In this document: positions 1 through 6,920 of the stretch, one piece after another
How the letters are laid out: each line of letters starts with the position of its first letter
How positions within the stretch are numbered: the first letter of the stretch is position 1
Assembly: GCA_964390545.1 (NCBI GenBank)
Contig: CAYMJV010000071.1
Coordinates: 1-15,944 of the forward strand
Source: CAYMJV01 sp964390545
GTDB lineage: Bacteria; Desulfobacterota; BSN033; UBA1163
Length of the DNA stretch: 15,944 nucleotides
Reading direction: 5' to 3'
Program-made: the position numbers and the translations under genes
The notes under the pieces: model-generated
What the model was told of the DNA's origin: nothing
Databases searched by the model: none
Seen by the model: only the letters and a program-made list of their open reading frames with translations

Positions 1-293
1 ATCTCCTCATCCTCTGCCGTTTCTACCGGGATCTGATCACCTGGAAGGATCTTCAGGAGATTATAAACGCTACCTGCAACCTTTCGCTCAAAGAGAAAGA
101 CCTAAAAACGATGGCATCCAATGTGACCAATCTGGCTAGACATTTCAATCAACGGGAGGGAGTGACGAAAAGAGACAATAAACTTCCCCGCAGATTCTTC
201 CGTGAAGTCCTTCAGGAAAACCAGAAGACGTTTCGTCCCGAGGATCTCGACGTCATGCTGAAAGAATACTACCAACTGAGAGGATGGGATTAA
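1..293 (+). CDS. Aldehyde:ferredoxin oxidoreductase, C-terminal end (partial)
   Basis: Only the last roughly 96 codons are inside the window; the reading frame is open from base 3 to the TAA at 291-293. The translation begins LLILCRFYRDL and later has NQREG, a D..LPRR segment and a terminal MLKEYYQLRGWD, which match the conserved C-terminal end of tungsten/molybdopterin aldehyde:ferredoxin oxidoreductases. The Cys of LCRF (codon 15-17) corresponds by position to the last ligand of the enzyme's [4Fe-4S] cluster. Such enzymes oxidise aldehydes to carboxylic acids with ferredoxin in anaerobic metabolism. Family members usually continue some residues past RGWD with a G-I-P-T-like tail; this one stops there. 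The substrate cannot be judged from this fragment. Confidence 0.85.
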   Translation, partial: LLILCRFYRDLITWKDLQEIINATCNLSLKEKDLKTMASNVTNLARHFNQREGVTKRDNKLPRRFFREVLQENQKTFRPEDLDVMLKEYYQLRGWD

Positions 294-302
294 GAAACAT
301 TT

Positions 303-344
303 CAAATTTCAAATTGCAAATTGAAAATTGTAAATCGCAAATTC
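303..344. repeat. Degenerate 7-bp tandem repeat (unit CAAATTG)
   Basis: Six consecutive heptamers in exact 7-base register, all variants of CAAATTG, fill 303-344, starting nine bases after the stop of the AOR gene. The array is A/T-rich and lies upstream of the kinase gene. Role unknown; it resembles the short tandemly repeated heptanucleotides known from some bacterial intergenic regions. Confidence 0.7.
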
Positions 345-374
345 CAGGACCTCTTTACTCCCGATCGTTAATGA

Positions 375-400
375 TGCTAAGATAGCCTGTCAGAAGGAAA
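375..400 (+). promoter_or_regulatory. Possible extended -10 promoter and RBS for the sensor kinase
   Basis: TGCTAAGAT at 375-383 fits an extended -10 element (TGn plus a hexamer close to TATAAT). It is followed by AGAAGGAAA (392-400), a plausible Shine-Dalgarno sequence 4-6 bases before the ATG at 405. No good -35 is visible, so the promoter part is tentative. Confidence 0.35.
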
Positions 401-404
401 TAAG

Positions 405-1970
405 ATGCGCTTTGGAAGTCTAAAGGGAAAGATCATTCTGAGTGTCATCATCGTGGTGGTGGTGATCGAAGGGCTCTTTCTCTACCTCAACATCAGGTCT
501 CTCTCACGTCAGATTCTCAACAAAACGGAAGAGGAGGCCTTCAACCTCAGCGAGACCATCCGTTTGAGCATTCGCAATGCAATGATCAAGGATCGAAGAG
601 ACGAATACCAGCGGATCATCGATGACGTGGCGGAGAGAAAAGGAATTGCCGAAGTCCGAATTTTTAACAAGCAGGGTCAAATTACCGTCTCTTCTGATAA
701 AGAAAGAGTGGGGACGGTGGTGGATAAGAAGGCTGAGGCCTGTTATGGATGCCACCGGGAGGACCAGGCAAAGGTCCTCCTTCCCTCTGACAGCAAAACC
801 CGTATCTACCACACAGAAAAACAGAGTCTTTTGGGTTTGATCAATCCGATTTATAATGAACCTTCTTGTTATCCCTGCCACCCAAAAACCTTGAATGTTC
901 TGGGCGTCCTCGACACGATGATCAGCCTCGAAGGTTTTGAGAAGGAAAGAGCCCAAATCTATAACCGAATGATGATCTCGGGAGTAGTCAGCGTTATCGT
1001 GCTGAGCTTTCTGCTCAGCTTGTTGCTCACCCGATTTGTGAACCGACCCATTGATAAACTCTTAGCTGCAACGAAGACAGCAGCCCACGGTGATTTGGAT
1101 CAGACCGTGGGTGTTCGGTCTCACGATGAATTAGGGGAGCTTGCTGACTCCTTCAACAACATGATCTTGGAGTTGAAGCGGTCCCGTGACGCCATTGAAG
1201 GATGGACTCAGACCCTGGAACACAGGGTTCAGGAGAGGACGCAAGAACTCCAGCAGGTTCAGGACCAACTCATCCGTGCGGGCAAGATGGCTGCCATTGG
1301 AGAGCTGGCAGCCGGGGTAGCTCATGAAATCAATAACCCTCTGACCGGAGTGCTCACCTTCAGTTCACTGATGCTGAAGAAGGTGGATGAGAACCACCCC
1401 TGGAAAAAAGATTTGGAGAATATCGTCCAGCAGACCACCCGGTGCCGAAACATTGTCAGGGGCCTCCTTGACTTTGCCCGCCAGAGGAAACCCGACAAGA
1501 AAGAGTGGGATATTCACGCTCTGATTGAACAGACACTCACCCTTGTGGAGAAACAGGCCCCGTTCCAGAATATCAAAATCAACAAGGAGTTTAGAGGGAT
1601 GATCCCCATGCTCTTCGTCGATGGAGATCAGATTCAGCAGGTCTTCATGAATATCCTTCTCAACGCAGCCGATGCGATGACAGAAAACGGCGGAACCCTG
1701 ACCATCAGGACGGAACTCAACAATGGAATGGCGACGGTCTCATTCGCAGATACGGGATGCGGAATCCCCAAGGAGCACCTTCCGAAACTCTTCGACCCCT
1801 TCTTTACGACCAAACAGACGGGCAAAGGAACAGGATTGGGGTTGGCTATTAGTTACGGAATCGTTCAAAGCCACAGCGGAGATATCGAGGTGGAGAGTGA
1901 GGTAGGAAAAGGCTCAACCTTCAGGGTTAAACTGCCTGTCGAAAAGCAGACCGGGGAGATGAGGAAATAG
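405..1970 (+). CDS. Membrane sensor histidine kinase with two periplasmic c-heme motifs
   Basis: 521 residues. A transmembrane helix at about 10-30 is followed by a periplasmic sensor region (31-187), a second helix (190-208), a HAMP linker (209-262), a coiled segment, a HisKA domain and a HATPase_c domain. The phospho-acceptor is H307 in VAHEINNPL; the N-box has N420 in NILLNAADAM, the G1 box is DTGCGIP from D449, and GKGTGLGLAIS forms the G2 box. The sensor region carries two CxxCH motifs, C113-Y-G-C116-H117 and C155-Y-P-C158-H159, so it probably binds two covalent c-type hemes and may sense redox state or a gaseous ligand; this is inference. The kinase core resembles the NtrB/ZraS-type group. 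No receiver domain is fused and no response regulator lies next to it in this window. The ATG has a usable RBS (AGAAGGAAA). Confidence 0.95.
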   Translation: MRFGSLKGKIILSVIIVVVVIEGLFLYLNIRSLSRQILNKTEEEAFNLSETIRLSIRNAMIKDRRDEYQRIIDDVAERKGIAEVRIFNKQGQITVSSDKERVGTVVDKKAEACYGCHREDQAKVLLPSDSKTRIYHTEKQSLLGLINPIYNEPSCYPCHPKTLNVLGVLDTMISLEGFEKERAQIYNRMMISGVVSVIVLSFLLSLLLTRFVNRPIDKLLAATKTAAHGDLDQTVGVRSHDELGELADSFNNMILELKRSRDAIEGWTQTLEHRVQERTQELQQVQDQLIRAGKMAAIGELAAGVAHEINNPLTGVLTFSSLMLKKVDENHPWKKDLENIVQQTTRCRNIVRGLLDFARQRKPDKKEWDIHALIEQTLTLVEKQAPFQNIKINKEFRGMIPMLFVDGDQIQQVFMNILLNAADAMTENGGTLTIRTELNNGMATVSFADTGCGIPKEHLPKLFDPFFTTKQTGKGTGLGLAISYGIVQSHSGDIEVESEVGKGSTFRVKLPVEKQTGEMRK

Positions 1971-1991
1971 AGGAAGCGGAGAAGCGATAGC

Positions 1992-2003
1992 CGCGGTACC
2001 GCG
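1992..2003. other. 12-bp perfect palindrome in the convergent gap
   Basis: CGCGGTACCGCG is perfectly self-complementary and sits in the 45-base gap between the convergently transcribed kinase and S51 peptidase genes. It has no loop and no T-run, so it is not a convincing terminator. It marks the point where base composition changes to the G+C-rich block. Confidence 0.4.
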
Positions 2004-2015
2004 ATTCCATTCCTT

Positions 2016-2732
2016 CTACAACGCTATTGGCGGTAGGTCAGCCCTCCGTACTGCCGCGCCCCCGCGATGGACATAACAGTGCACCGGAGCCCCGAGTGCC
2101 TCCAACGTCCCATCGGGGCGAACGCACAGCCCAGCTCCTGCTGGAATTCCGTAACCAAACGTGCCTTCCGGCGTCAACCGCAACAGAGTGCACAGCTCCT
2201 CCCACTCTTCTGCTTCCCCGTGCGTATCACAGACGATCGGCGCAAGCCCCATGCAGGGAAATGGACTTGCCGTCGCGTCGTCGGCAGGGTCCTCCCACCG
2301 CACCCACTGCCGCCCGAGCATAACGCTCCCCGCCGAGCTGCCGAAGAAAGGCTTGCCCCTCTCGAATAGTTCGTGAAGGAAGGACAGGATCTGCCGCTCC
2401 TCCAGGACTTCCATTCCTGCCTCGACGTCACCGCCACTGATAAAGACCATGTCAGCCGACTCCAGGATGGTTCGGGCCTTTTCGAGCTTGCGCCGCCTGT
2501 CGGCCAGCGGGGCGAGGGTGACGCGCTCTGCACCGTACCTACGCAAATAGCCCGAGATCATCGAGAAGAACGGCTTGCTGTCACCGCTGGCAGCACCGAC
2601 GTAGGCAACCGACGGACGAGGCACGCCGCAACTCGCCAGAACCTGCGTCAGCAGCGAATCTCTGTCCCTGCGGAGCGAACTTCGTCCGCCTGCCAAGAGA
2701 TAAATGGACACTGGCCCAGAAGTTTTGTCCAA
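2016..2732 (-). CDS. Peptidase S51 family protein (dipeptidase E / cyanophycinase-like)
   Basis: 238 residues, soluble, no signal peptide. The segments YLLAGGRS near the N-terminus, YVGAASGD (44-51), DMVFISGGDV (94-103) and GSSAGSVML (131-139) are the signature of S51 serine peptidases; S133 in the GxSAG motif is the expected nucleophile, and H171 in CDTHGE the likely catalytic His. Known members cleave Asp-X dipeptides (PepE) or cyanophycin; this one cannot be assigned to either. It starts at a TTG codon, supported by a perfect AGGAGG seven bases upstream that overlaps the stop of the preceding gene, so the two are probably translationally coupled. Codon third positions are strongly G/C-biased, unlike the kinase and the DUF6599-like gene on either side of the pair. 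Confidence 0.85.
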   Translation of the reverse strand: MDKTSGPVSIYLLAGGRSSLRRDRDSLLTQVLASCGVPRPSVAYVGAASGDSKPFFSMISGYLRRYGAERVTLAPLADRRRKLEKARTILESADMVFISGGDVEAGMEVLEERQILSFLHELFERGKPFFGSSAGSVMLGRQWVRWEDPADDATASPFPCMGLAPIVCDTHGEAEEWEELCTLLRLTPEGTFGYGIPAGAGLCVRPDGTLEALGAPVHCYVHRGGAAVRRADLPPIAL

Positions 2733-2739
2733 CCGCAGT

Positions 2740-2745
2740 CCTCCT
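2740..2745 (-). promoter_or_regulatory. RBS that fixes the TTG start of the S51 peptidase
   Basis: On the minus strand AGGAGG occupies 2745-2740, followed by a seven-base spacer and TTG at 2732-2730. It overlaps the final bases of the upstream gene (stop codon 2747-2745), an arrangement typical of translational coupling. Confidence 0.8.
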
Positions 2746-4106
2746 CAGAGTCCGCTGGGTGAAAATTGGTCGTCGAGCAATACGTCGGGATCGATGGGCT
2801 CCACCTTCTTAGATAGGCAGTATTTACCCGGCGGGTCAGGAGCAATCGCTTCGACGGGATCTGCTGTGATGACCGCCGCCGGCCCGTACACTGTTTGAAG
2901 TGCCTCGCAGGCCTCGTTCGCCACGTGGCGCAACGCAGCTTCCTCGGCCACGAAGCCAAGATGGTAGGACGAGGAGCCTGTCTGGAGGATCTGGTATTCC
3001 ACCAACCCCGCAACAGAGCCCAAGGCGTGATCCACGGTACCTTGCGTCACCGCCCGACCCTCCGGCGTCAGTGTGAGGTTCATTGTGCGTCCTTCCACCG
3101 ACATCAAGGTCAGCCCCTCACGGCGGCCACAAGGGCAGGGAGCATGTCCGTCCAGTCGCACCACATCACCGATGTCGAAGCGTACCAGGGAGCGCCAGGG
3201 GTTGCCGAAGATGGTGACCAAAATCCGCCCCAAATCCGGCCCGCCATGCTCAGGGGCAAAGGGCAGAAAGTCCACATGGCAGGTGGTGGTCACCTGGTGC
3301 AGGCGCCCGGCTTCACACTCCATAAACACATAACCTGCTTCGGTTGCGCCATAAGAACTGGCGATGGGCGCATCGAACGCCCGACTGATCTGGCGGCGGT
3401 GCAGGACCGAGGGATTCTCGTACGTCAGGACAATGAGGGCTGGCGAGTGCACATGCAAGCGGCGGCTGACGATATGGCGTGAGAGCCTGGCCAGAAAAGA
3501 AGGGTTTGCCTCCAGGACGACCGGTTCGAAGACGTTGAGCTCTTCCACCATGCGATCCATCAGGTTGCTGCTCCAGGAACTCGGGTCGGAGCGCTCGCTC
3601 AGGAAGAGAAAGCGACCTAAGGTACGCTGCTCCATCGTCAGATAAGCCTCTTCACAGGGAAACCCGGCACACCAGGGACTCGTAAGTATGGCCTCGCGAT
3701 GGGCCCCGGTGGCCACGGCGCGGGCGTGAGCATTCAGTTGCCAAGATGCCGCCTCGGAAGCGTTCCACCAGGGTTGATACCAGACATTAGTGACCTGATC
3801 ACCCGTTGCTCCGCTCGTTGCGACCAATTCAATCTCGCGCGCGGCCAGTCCCTCGGCGATATCACGACCATGGGGCACGAACCCTTGCGGGCCGCACGCA
3901 CGCAGCTCCCGCTTGGACAACGCCGGCAACGCCGCAAACCGAGAGAACACCGGCAAATCGGACCCCGGGTCCAACGCGCGCCAGGCATCATACGCCTCCG
4001 TGGAGTACAAGGCTTCGTCAAGCGCCTCACCACAGCGCTGTGGGTAGTGCGCTTTGTACCGCGAAGTCAAAGCAACAGAGTGTTTGACATGTGTCTCCAT
4101 GCTCAT
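2745..4106 (-). CDS. PaaK/CapK-like adenylate-forming enzyme (phenylacetate-CoA ligase family)
   Basis: 453 residues, no signal peptide. Motifs in order: TSGATGD at 98-104 (phosphate-binding loop), SYGATEAG at 251-258 (A5 core), RFDIGDVV from 309 (the A7 aspartate), CPCGR at 324-328 (the Cys pair seen in PaaK-type ligases), GR at 339-340 and PPGKYCLSKK at about 425-434, which could supply the C-terminal catalytic lysine. These place it in the ATP-dependent acyl-adenylate superfamily, closest by motif style to PaaK and CapK. Phenylacetate-pathway partners are absent; the only partner is the S51 peptidase 12 bases downstream, so the substrate may be an amino-acid or peptide-like acid rather than phenylacetate (inference). 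The ATG at 4106 has GGGAGGAG upstream with a somewhat long spacer; an ATG two codons further in is an alternative. Strong G/C bias at third codon positions. Confidence 0.85.
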   Translation of the reverse strand: MSMETHVKHSVALTSRYKAHYPQRCGEALDEALYSTEAYDAWRALDPGSDLPVFSRFAALPALSKRELRACGPQGFVPHGRDIAEGLAAREIELVATSGATGDQVTNVWYQPWWNASEAASWQLNAHARAVATGAHREAILTSPWCAGFPCEEAYLTMEQRTLGRFLFLSERSDPSSWSSNLMDRMVEELNVFEPVVLEANPSFLARLSRHIVSRRLHVHSPALIVLTYENPSVLHRRQISRAFDAPIASSYGATEAGYVFMECEAGRLHQVTTTCHVDFLPFAPEHGGPDLGRILVTIFGNPWRSLVRFDIGDVVRLDGHAPCPCGRREGLTLMSVEGRTMNLTLTPEGRAVTQGTVDHALGSVAGLVEYQILQTGSSSYHLGFVAEEAALRHVANEACEALQTVYGPAAVITADPVEAIAPDPPGKYCLSKKVEPIDPDVLLDDQFSPSGL

Positions 4107-4196
4107 GAACGTATTCTATCTCCTCCCTTAATTTCTTTCCTCCCCGATCTTTCCTCCGCCCCCTTTGAATGTTTGGATCCATCGTGAATCGCTTTC

Positions 4197-5162
4197 TCAT
4201 TTAACTTCTCTCATGAATTCGGCCAAGCGATTCTCACCGTCCTCCTCCTTTTCAAACCCCACGGCGCCTAGAAGATAAAACCCTTTCTGAACCACCATAA
4301 CCTTCCCCTGATAGGGGTCTTCTCCCTTCAACGCTCTGGTTTTAAATTCAATGATACTCCCTGAAGAAACCTTTCCTTTCTTAGAAAGATTATCTTTGAA
4401 ATCCTTTAGGGCATTGTTCGCTTTCTGAGAATCTTCGAAAATGGCTAAGAAAAGTTTGAATTCTTTCTGCCCATTGTTTGTTCTGTCTTTATCCCGACCC
4501 TTCGCCTTAATCTCAACCTCAACTTTTCTTTCATCCTCAGCCTTTTCCAGGTACACCCCCTGGAAGCCTCTTTTGAAAAACTGATACCCCAATAAGCCTT
4601 CAGGATAATACTCGATGGAGCCTGGTTTGAGTCCACCCTTTGGGAAGTAATCAATCTCCTTCGGCGACGGGGAAGAATCTGGTATCTCCGATGAGATCGT
4701 TTTCGCCAATCTGGTAAGAATGGACGAGTCCGCTTCTGTTGCATAGAGCATGACGAAGTATCTACCCTTATAGAAGAGAAGAGAGGTGTCTTCAAGATAG
4801 GATTCCGAACCTACCCCTGCCGAACGATTTTCACTTCGAAACCTTGAAAAGATACCGAAGGCCTGGAGCACATTCCCCATATCATAGAGATCGACCTCGA
4901 TCTGGTCTTTTGAATTGGACTTATTCTGATATAGGGCAAACACAGACTTTTGAAAACCATATTTGAAAAAGAGCTCTGCCTGGCCATTGATGCGATTGAA
5001 AAGGTTTTTTTGGTTATAGCCGTGAGGGCTGCCAATCTGTCTCCACCCTTCTGGAAGTTTTTTCGGGAGGAGGGATTCGATGGGGATCTCTTTGGACAAA
5101 GAATTACTCCCATGCAACGTTAATATCAATGCTAAGAAAATGATGAGGTTTCGAAAAACCAT
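4197..5162 (-). CDS. Exported DUF6599-like protein
   Basis: 321 residues. A hydrophobic signal peptide covers about residues 3-18; cleavage is probably near 20-23, with no lipobox. The mature part has LPEGWRQIG, then NLFNRINGQAELFFKYGF (about 53-70), the hallmark of the DUF6599 family (an INGxAE segment followed by Y/F-GF), then YDMGNVLQAFGIFSRFR. A second, similarly organised half follows from about residue 180, again with the order of a Y-F-rich segment and charged strands. The function of the family is not established. It lies 84 bases downstream of the Tat-exported aldo/keto reductase on the same strand and is probably cotranscribed, suggesting a shared cell-envelope role. The RBS directly before the ATG is weak (GAGAGA; an AGGAGGG lies about 12 bases upstream). 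Confidence 0.7.
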   Translation of the reverse strand: MVFRNLIIFLALILTLHGSNSLSKEIPIESLLPKKLPEGWRQIGSPHGYNQKNLFNRINGQAELFFKYGFQKSVFALYQNKSNSKDQIEVDLYDMGNVLQAFGIFSRFRSENRSAGVGSESYLEDTSLLFYKGRYFVMLYATEADSSILTRLAKTISSEIPDSSPSPKEIDYFPKGGLKPGSIEYYPEGLLGYQFFKRGFQGVYLEKAEDERKVEVEIKAKGRDKDRTNNGQKEFKLFLAIFEDSQKANNALKDFKDNLSKKGKVSSGSIIEFKTRALKGEDPYQGKVMVVQKGFYLLGAVGFEKEEDGENRLAEFMREVK

Positions 5163-5170
5163 TTCTCTCT

Positions 5171-5242
5171 AATCCCTCCTATCCTCCCTTTAGAAAAGGG
5201 AGGGGTGAAAGGTCCCCCGTTAGTAAAAGGGGGAAGAAGGGG
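5171..5242. repeat. Palindromic intergenic repeat with two hairpins
   Basis: Two adjacent inverted repeats lie between the reductase and DUF6599-like genes: CCTCCCTTT at 5183-5191 with AAAGGGAGG at 5195-5203 (nine paired bases, three-base loop), and TCCCCC at 5213-5218 with GGGGGA at 5229-5234. The outer parts (AATCCCTCC and GGGGGATT) are also complementary in style. A related sequence recurs at 12605-12714, so this is a dispersed element, though in an operon the hairpins could also affect mRNA processing. Confidence 0.65.
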
Positions 5243-5246
5243 GATT

Positions 5247-6389
5247 TCAAGTTAAAATCTCCTGTGCCAATCGTATCTGGCCCCGAATATCAAGTCCTCT
5301 TCTGCAAGTAATGGAGCAGGAAGAGCATTCGGAACACTTCTCAAAGGACTGAATCGACCCTATCTCGCTGAAAACTTTTTTTGCCAGCAGGTCGTCCTGA
5401 TAACCATCGTGATACATCACACCCCTTAACAGATCACGATAAGGAACGTCCTGAGGACACTCCCCGGTGCATCCACCACACAGGGTGCAGATCCTTCCCT
5501 GAAGGAAAGCGTGATACTGCTTCAGTTCGCCGACGTTGCTCCTTGAAAAAGAAGTTCCCATGACGGCTCCGCATTCTTCAATCTCTTCGATCGTGGTCAC
5601 CCCAGGTACGGCTGTCGAGACATTCTGATCCATCAGCACATACTTAAGGGCAGCCTGATGCGGGCTGAGTCCTTCCATTTTCCCTTTTTTGTATCCTCCG
5701 GCCTGGGTTTTCATGGCCACGATTCCAATCCCTGATTTGGCTGCCAGCGCCACTGCTTCTTTCAATTCCTTTGAATGGGTGAAATTGTAAGAGACCAGTG
5801 CCACATCATGATGATTCAATTTCGCCGCCTCCCTCAAAAGGGCAGCCATGCGGCTGTGGGCTGAGAACCCTGTAAAGCGGGTTTTCCCTTCCTTTTTCAT
5901 CTTCATCATAAATTCATAGAGATTTGTATCTGAAACCTCCTCAGGATGACTGTGGCCATGCCAGACAAGGACATCAACATAATCTGTCTTCAATCTGCGA
6001 AGGCTCCGCTCCACGGAAGCCCGCATCTTGTTCTGTTCATTCTGATGAACCTTCGTCTGAATCAATACCTTATCCCGCTTTCCCTGGAAGGCTTTGCCCA
6101 CCATCTCTTCATTTTTGCCCCACATGTAACAATCGGCCGTATCATAAAAATTGATCCCGAGGTCGAAAGCCCGCAGAACGACAGCCGGGTCACTACAATT
6201 CATCACTCCCATCCCGACAACCGTGACTTTGAGCCCGGTTTTACCAAGGGTTCGATACTCAAGGCCCTGCATCTTCTCTATTCTTGCTAAGGAAGAGACA
6301 GGTTTCAGAAGAGGAGCAGCTATCATTCCTAAGAAAGTAGATGATACGCCTTTGATAAATCTTCTTCGTCCGATGCTCTCCATGGACAT
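5247..6389 (-). CDS. Tat-exported aldo/keto reductase with C-terminal Fe-S cluster domain
   Basis: 380 residues. A twin-arginine signal (RRRFIK at 8-13 followed by a hydrophobic stretch to about 34) predicts export of the folded protein. Residues from about 44 form an aldo/keto reductase barrel starting EYRTLGKTGLKV, with the likely catalytic tetrad D83, Y88 (DTADCY), K113 and H144. The C-terminal part has two cysteine groups, C301-x2-C304-x2-C307-x3-C311-P and C352-x2-C355-x2-C358-x3-C362, each suited to a [4Fe-4S] cluster as in ferredoxins. This suggests electron transfer from or to a redox partner instead of, or beside, NADPH. The physiological substrate is unknown. The ATG at 6389 has AAGGGGGA about eight bases upstream, and its own promoter lies at 6449-6422. 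The DUF6599-like gene follows 84 bases later. Confidence 0.92.
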   Translation of the reverse strand: MSMESIGRRRFIKGVSSTFLGMIAAPLLKPVSSLARIEKMQGLEYRTLGKTGLKVTVVGMGVMNCSDPAVVLRAFDLGINFYDTADCYMWGKNEEMVGKAFQGKRDKVLIQTKVHQNEQNKMRASVERSLRRLKTDYVDVLVWHGHSHPEEVSDTNLYEFMMKMKKEGKTRFTGFSAHSRMAALLREAAKLNHHDVALVSYNFTHSKELKEAVALAAKSGIGIVAMKTQAGGYKKGKMEGLSPHQAALKYVLMDQNVSTAVPGVTTIEEIEECGAVMGTSFSRSNVGELKQYHAFLQGRICTLCGGCTGECPQDVPYRDLLRGVMYHDGYQDDLLAKKVFSEIGSIQSFEKCSECSSCSITCRRGLDIRGQIRLAQEILT

Positions 6390-6421
6390 TGGGATCCCCC
6401 TTTGAAGTTAAAATTAATTGA

Positions 6422-6449
6422 ATTATAACCTGACCGAATGGATTATCAA
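6422..6449 (-). promoter_or_regulatory. Sigma-70-type promoter for the aldo/keto reductase
   Basis: On the minus strand TTGATA (6449-6444) is followed by a 16-base spacer and a perfect TATAAT (6427-6422). A transcript would begin near 6415, about 25 bases before the ATG at 6389. This separates the reductase and DUF6599-like pair from the rhodanese upstream. Confidence 0.7.
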
Positions 6450-6484
6450 TTTTTCTTTGAGCTGGAAATAGAATAAAGTGTCAG

Positions 6485-6512
6485 ATTGCCACGGTCGATA
6501 CGACCTCGCAAT
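6485..6512. repeat. Small palindromic repeat element
   Basis: Nested inverted repeats: ATTGC at 6485-6489 with GCAAT at 6508-6512, and inside them GGTCG (6493-6497) with CGACC (6501-6505) around ATA. With the adjoining TGACA it resembles the GTCATTGCGAG...GCAATCT class of dispersed palindromes common between genes in many bacteria. It lies just past the rhodanese stop codon and could also act as a weak 3' end structure. Confidence 0.6.
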
Positions 6513-6524
6513 GACATTTGGGTT

Positions 6525-6851
6525 TTATTTCTCTTCGACGATTGGATAACCCGCCTTTTTCCACGCCTCAACACCGCCCAAGAGGGCCTTGGCATTCTTA
6601 TATCCCATTCCGATGTATTTGGCTGCCTGACCGGCAGCGCTGGCCTCTTTGGTTCAGGTGCAATAGAAAACAATTTCCTGATCTTTTGATATGGAGGGAA
6701 GTCTGGATTTGAATTCATCGAAGGAGATGCCCCCTTCGAGCTGCATCCTCTTGAACTTCGCATCATCGTCGTAGGCGCAGACCAATAGGGCTTTTCCTGC
6801 TTTCAAATTTTGAAAAACCTCTTCTGGAGGGACACGTTTGGGCTCTGCCAT
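6525..6851 (-). CDS. Rhodanese-like sulfurtransferase, probable selenoprotein (in-frame TGA)
   Basis: Read through the TGA at 6656-6654 the frame gives 108 residues ending at a TAA (6527-6525). The first 65 residues end in IVFYCT, the rhodanese active-site loop with C64 as the expected catalytic Cys. After the TGA the same frame continues TKEASAAGQAAKYIG and LLGGVEAWKKAGYP, the normal second half of a single rhodanese domain. In this small-rhodanese group the loop is typically YC-A/T-CP-x-EA-S/T, so the TGA falls where a second Cys is usual, suggesting a C64-T-U66 motif. A hairpin fitting the bacterial SECIS pattern lies directly downstream (6638-6622). The alternative, a pseudogene with one nonsense mutation, is less likely because codon and Cys position coincide with recoding expectations. 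The ATG at 6851 has GGAGG six bases upstream. Pirin and HtrA genes precede it on the same strand. Conventional gene calling would truncate it at residue 65. Confidence 0.8.
6622..6638 (-). promoter_or_regulatory. Candidate bacterial SECIS hairpin
   Basis: On the minus strand GCTGCC (6638-6633), loop GGTCA (6632-6628) and GGCAGC (6627-6622) form a perfect six-pair stem. The loop begins 21 bases after the TGA and starts with GG; GGUC is also present in the loop of the E. coli fdhF SECIS, where the distance is about 18 bases. This agrees with the known bacterial pattern of a short stem, a small apical loop with an early G, and a loop 16-37 bases after the UGA. Confidence 0.7.
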
Positions 6852-6920
6852 TCTTTTCCTCCATCCCTCAACCTTTTCCCTCCAGGGGAGAGGGGGTTGT
6901 GAGGGTGTATTTATTTAATT

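Noticed and set aside
2027..4187. Several long plus-strand frames opposite the S51 peptidase and PaaK-like genes
   Set aside because: They are antisense shadows typical of G+C-rich coding DNA; the minus-strand frames carry all conserved motifs.
6654..6656. TGA in the rhodanese gene as a simple nonsense mutation (pseudogene)
   Set aside because: The TGA coincides with a usual Cys position, the rest of the domain is intact without other lesions, and a SECIS-like hairpin follows at the right distance. It remains the main alternative.
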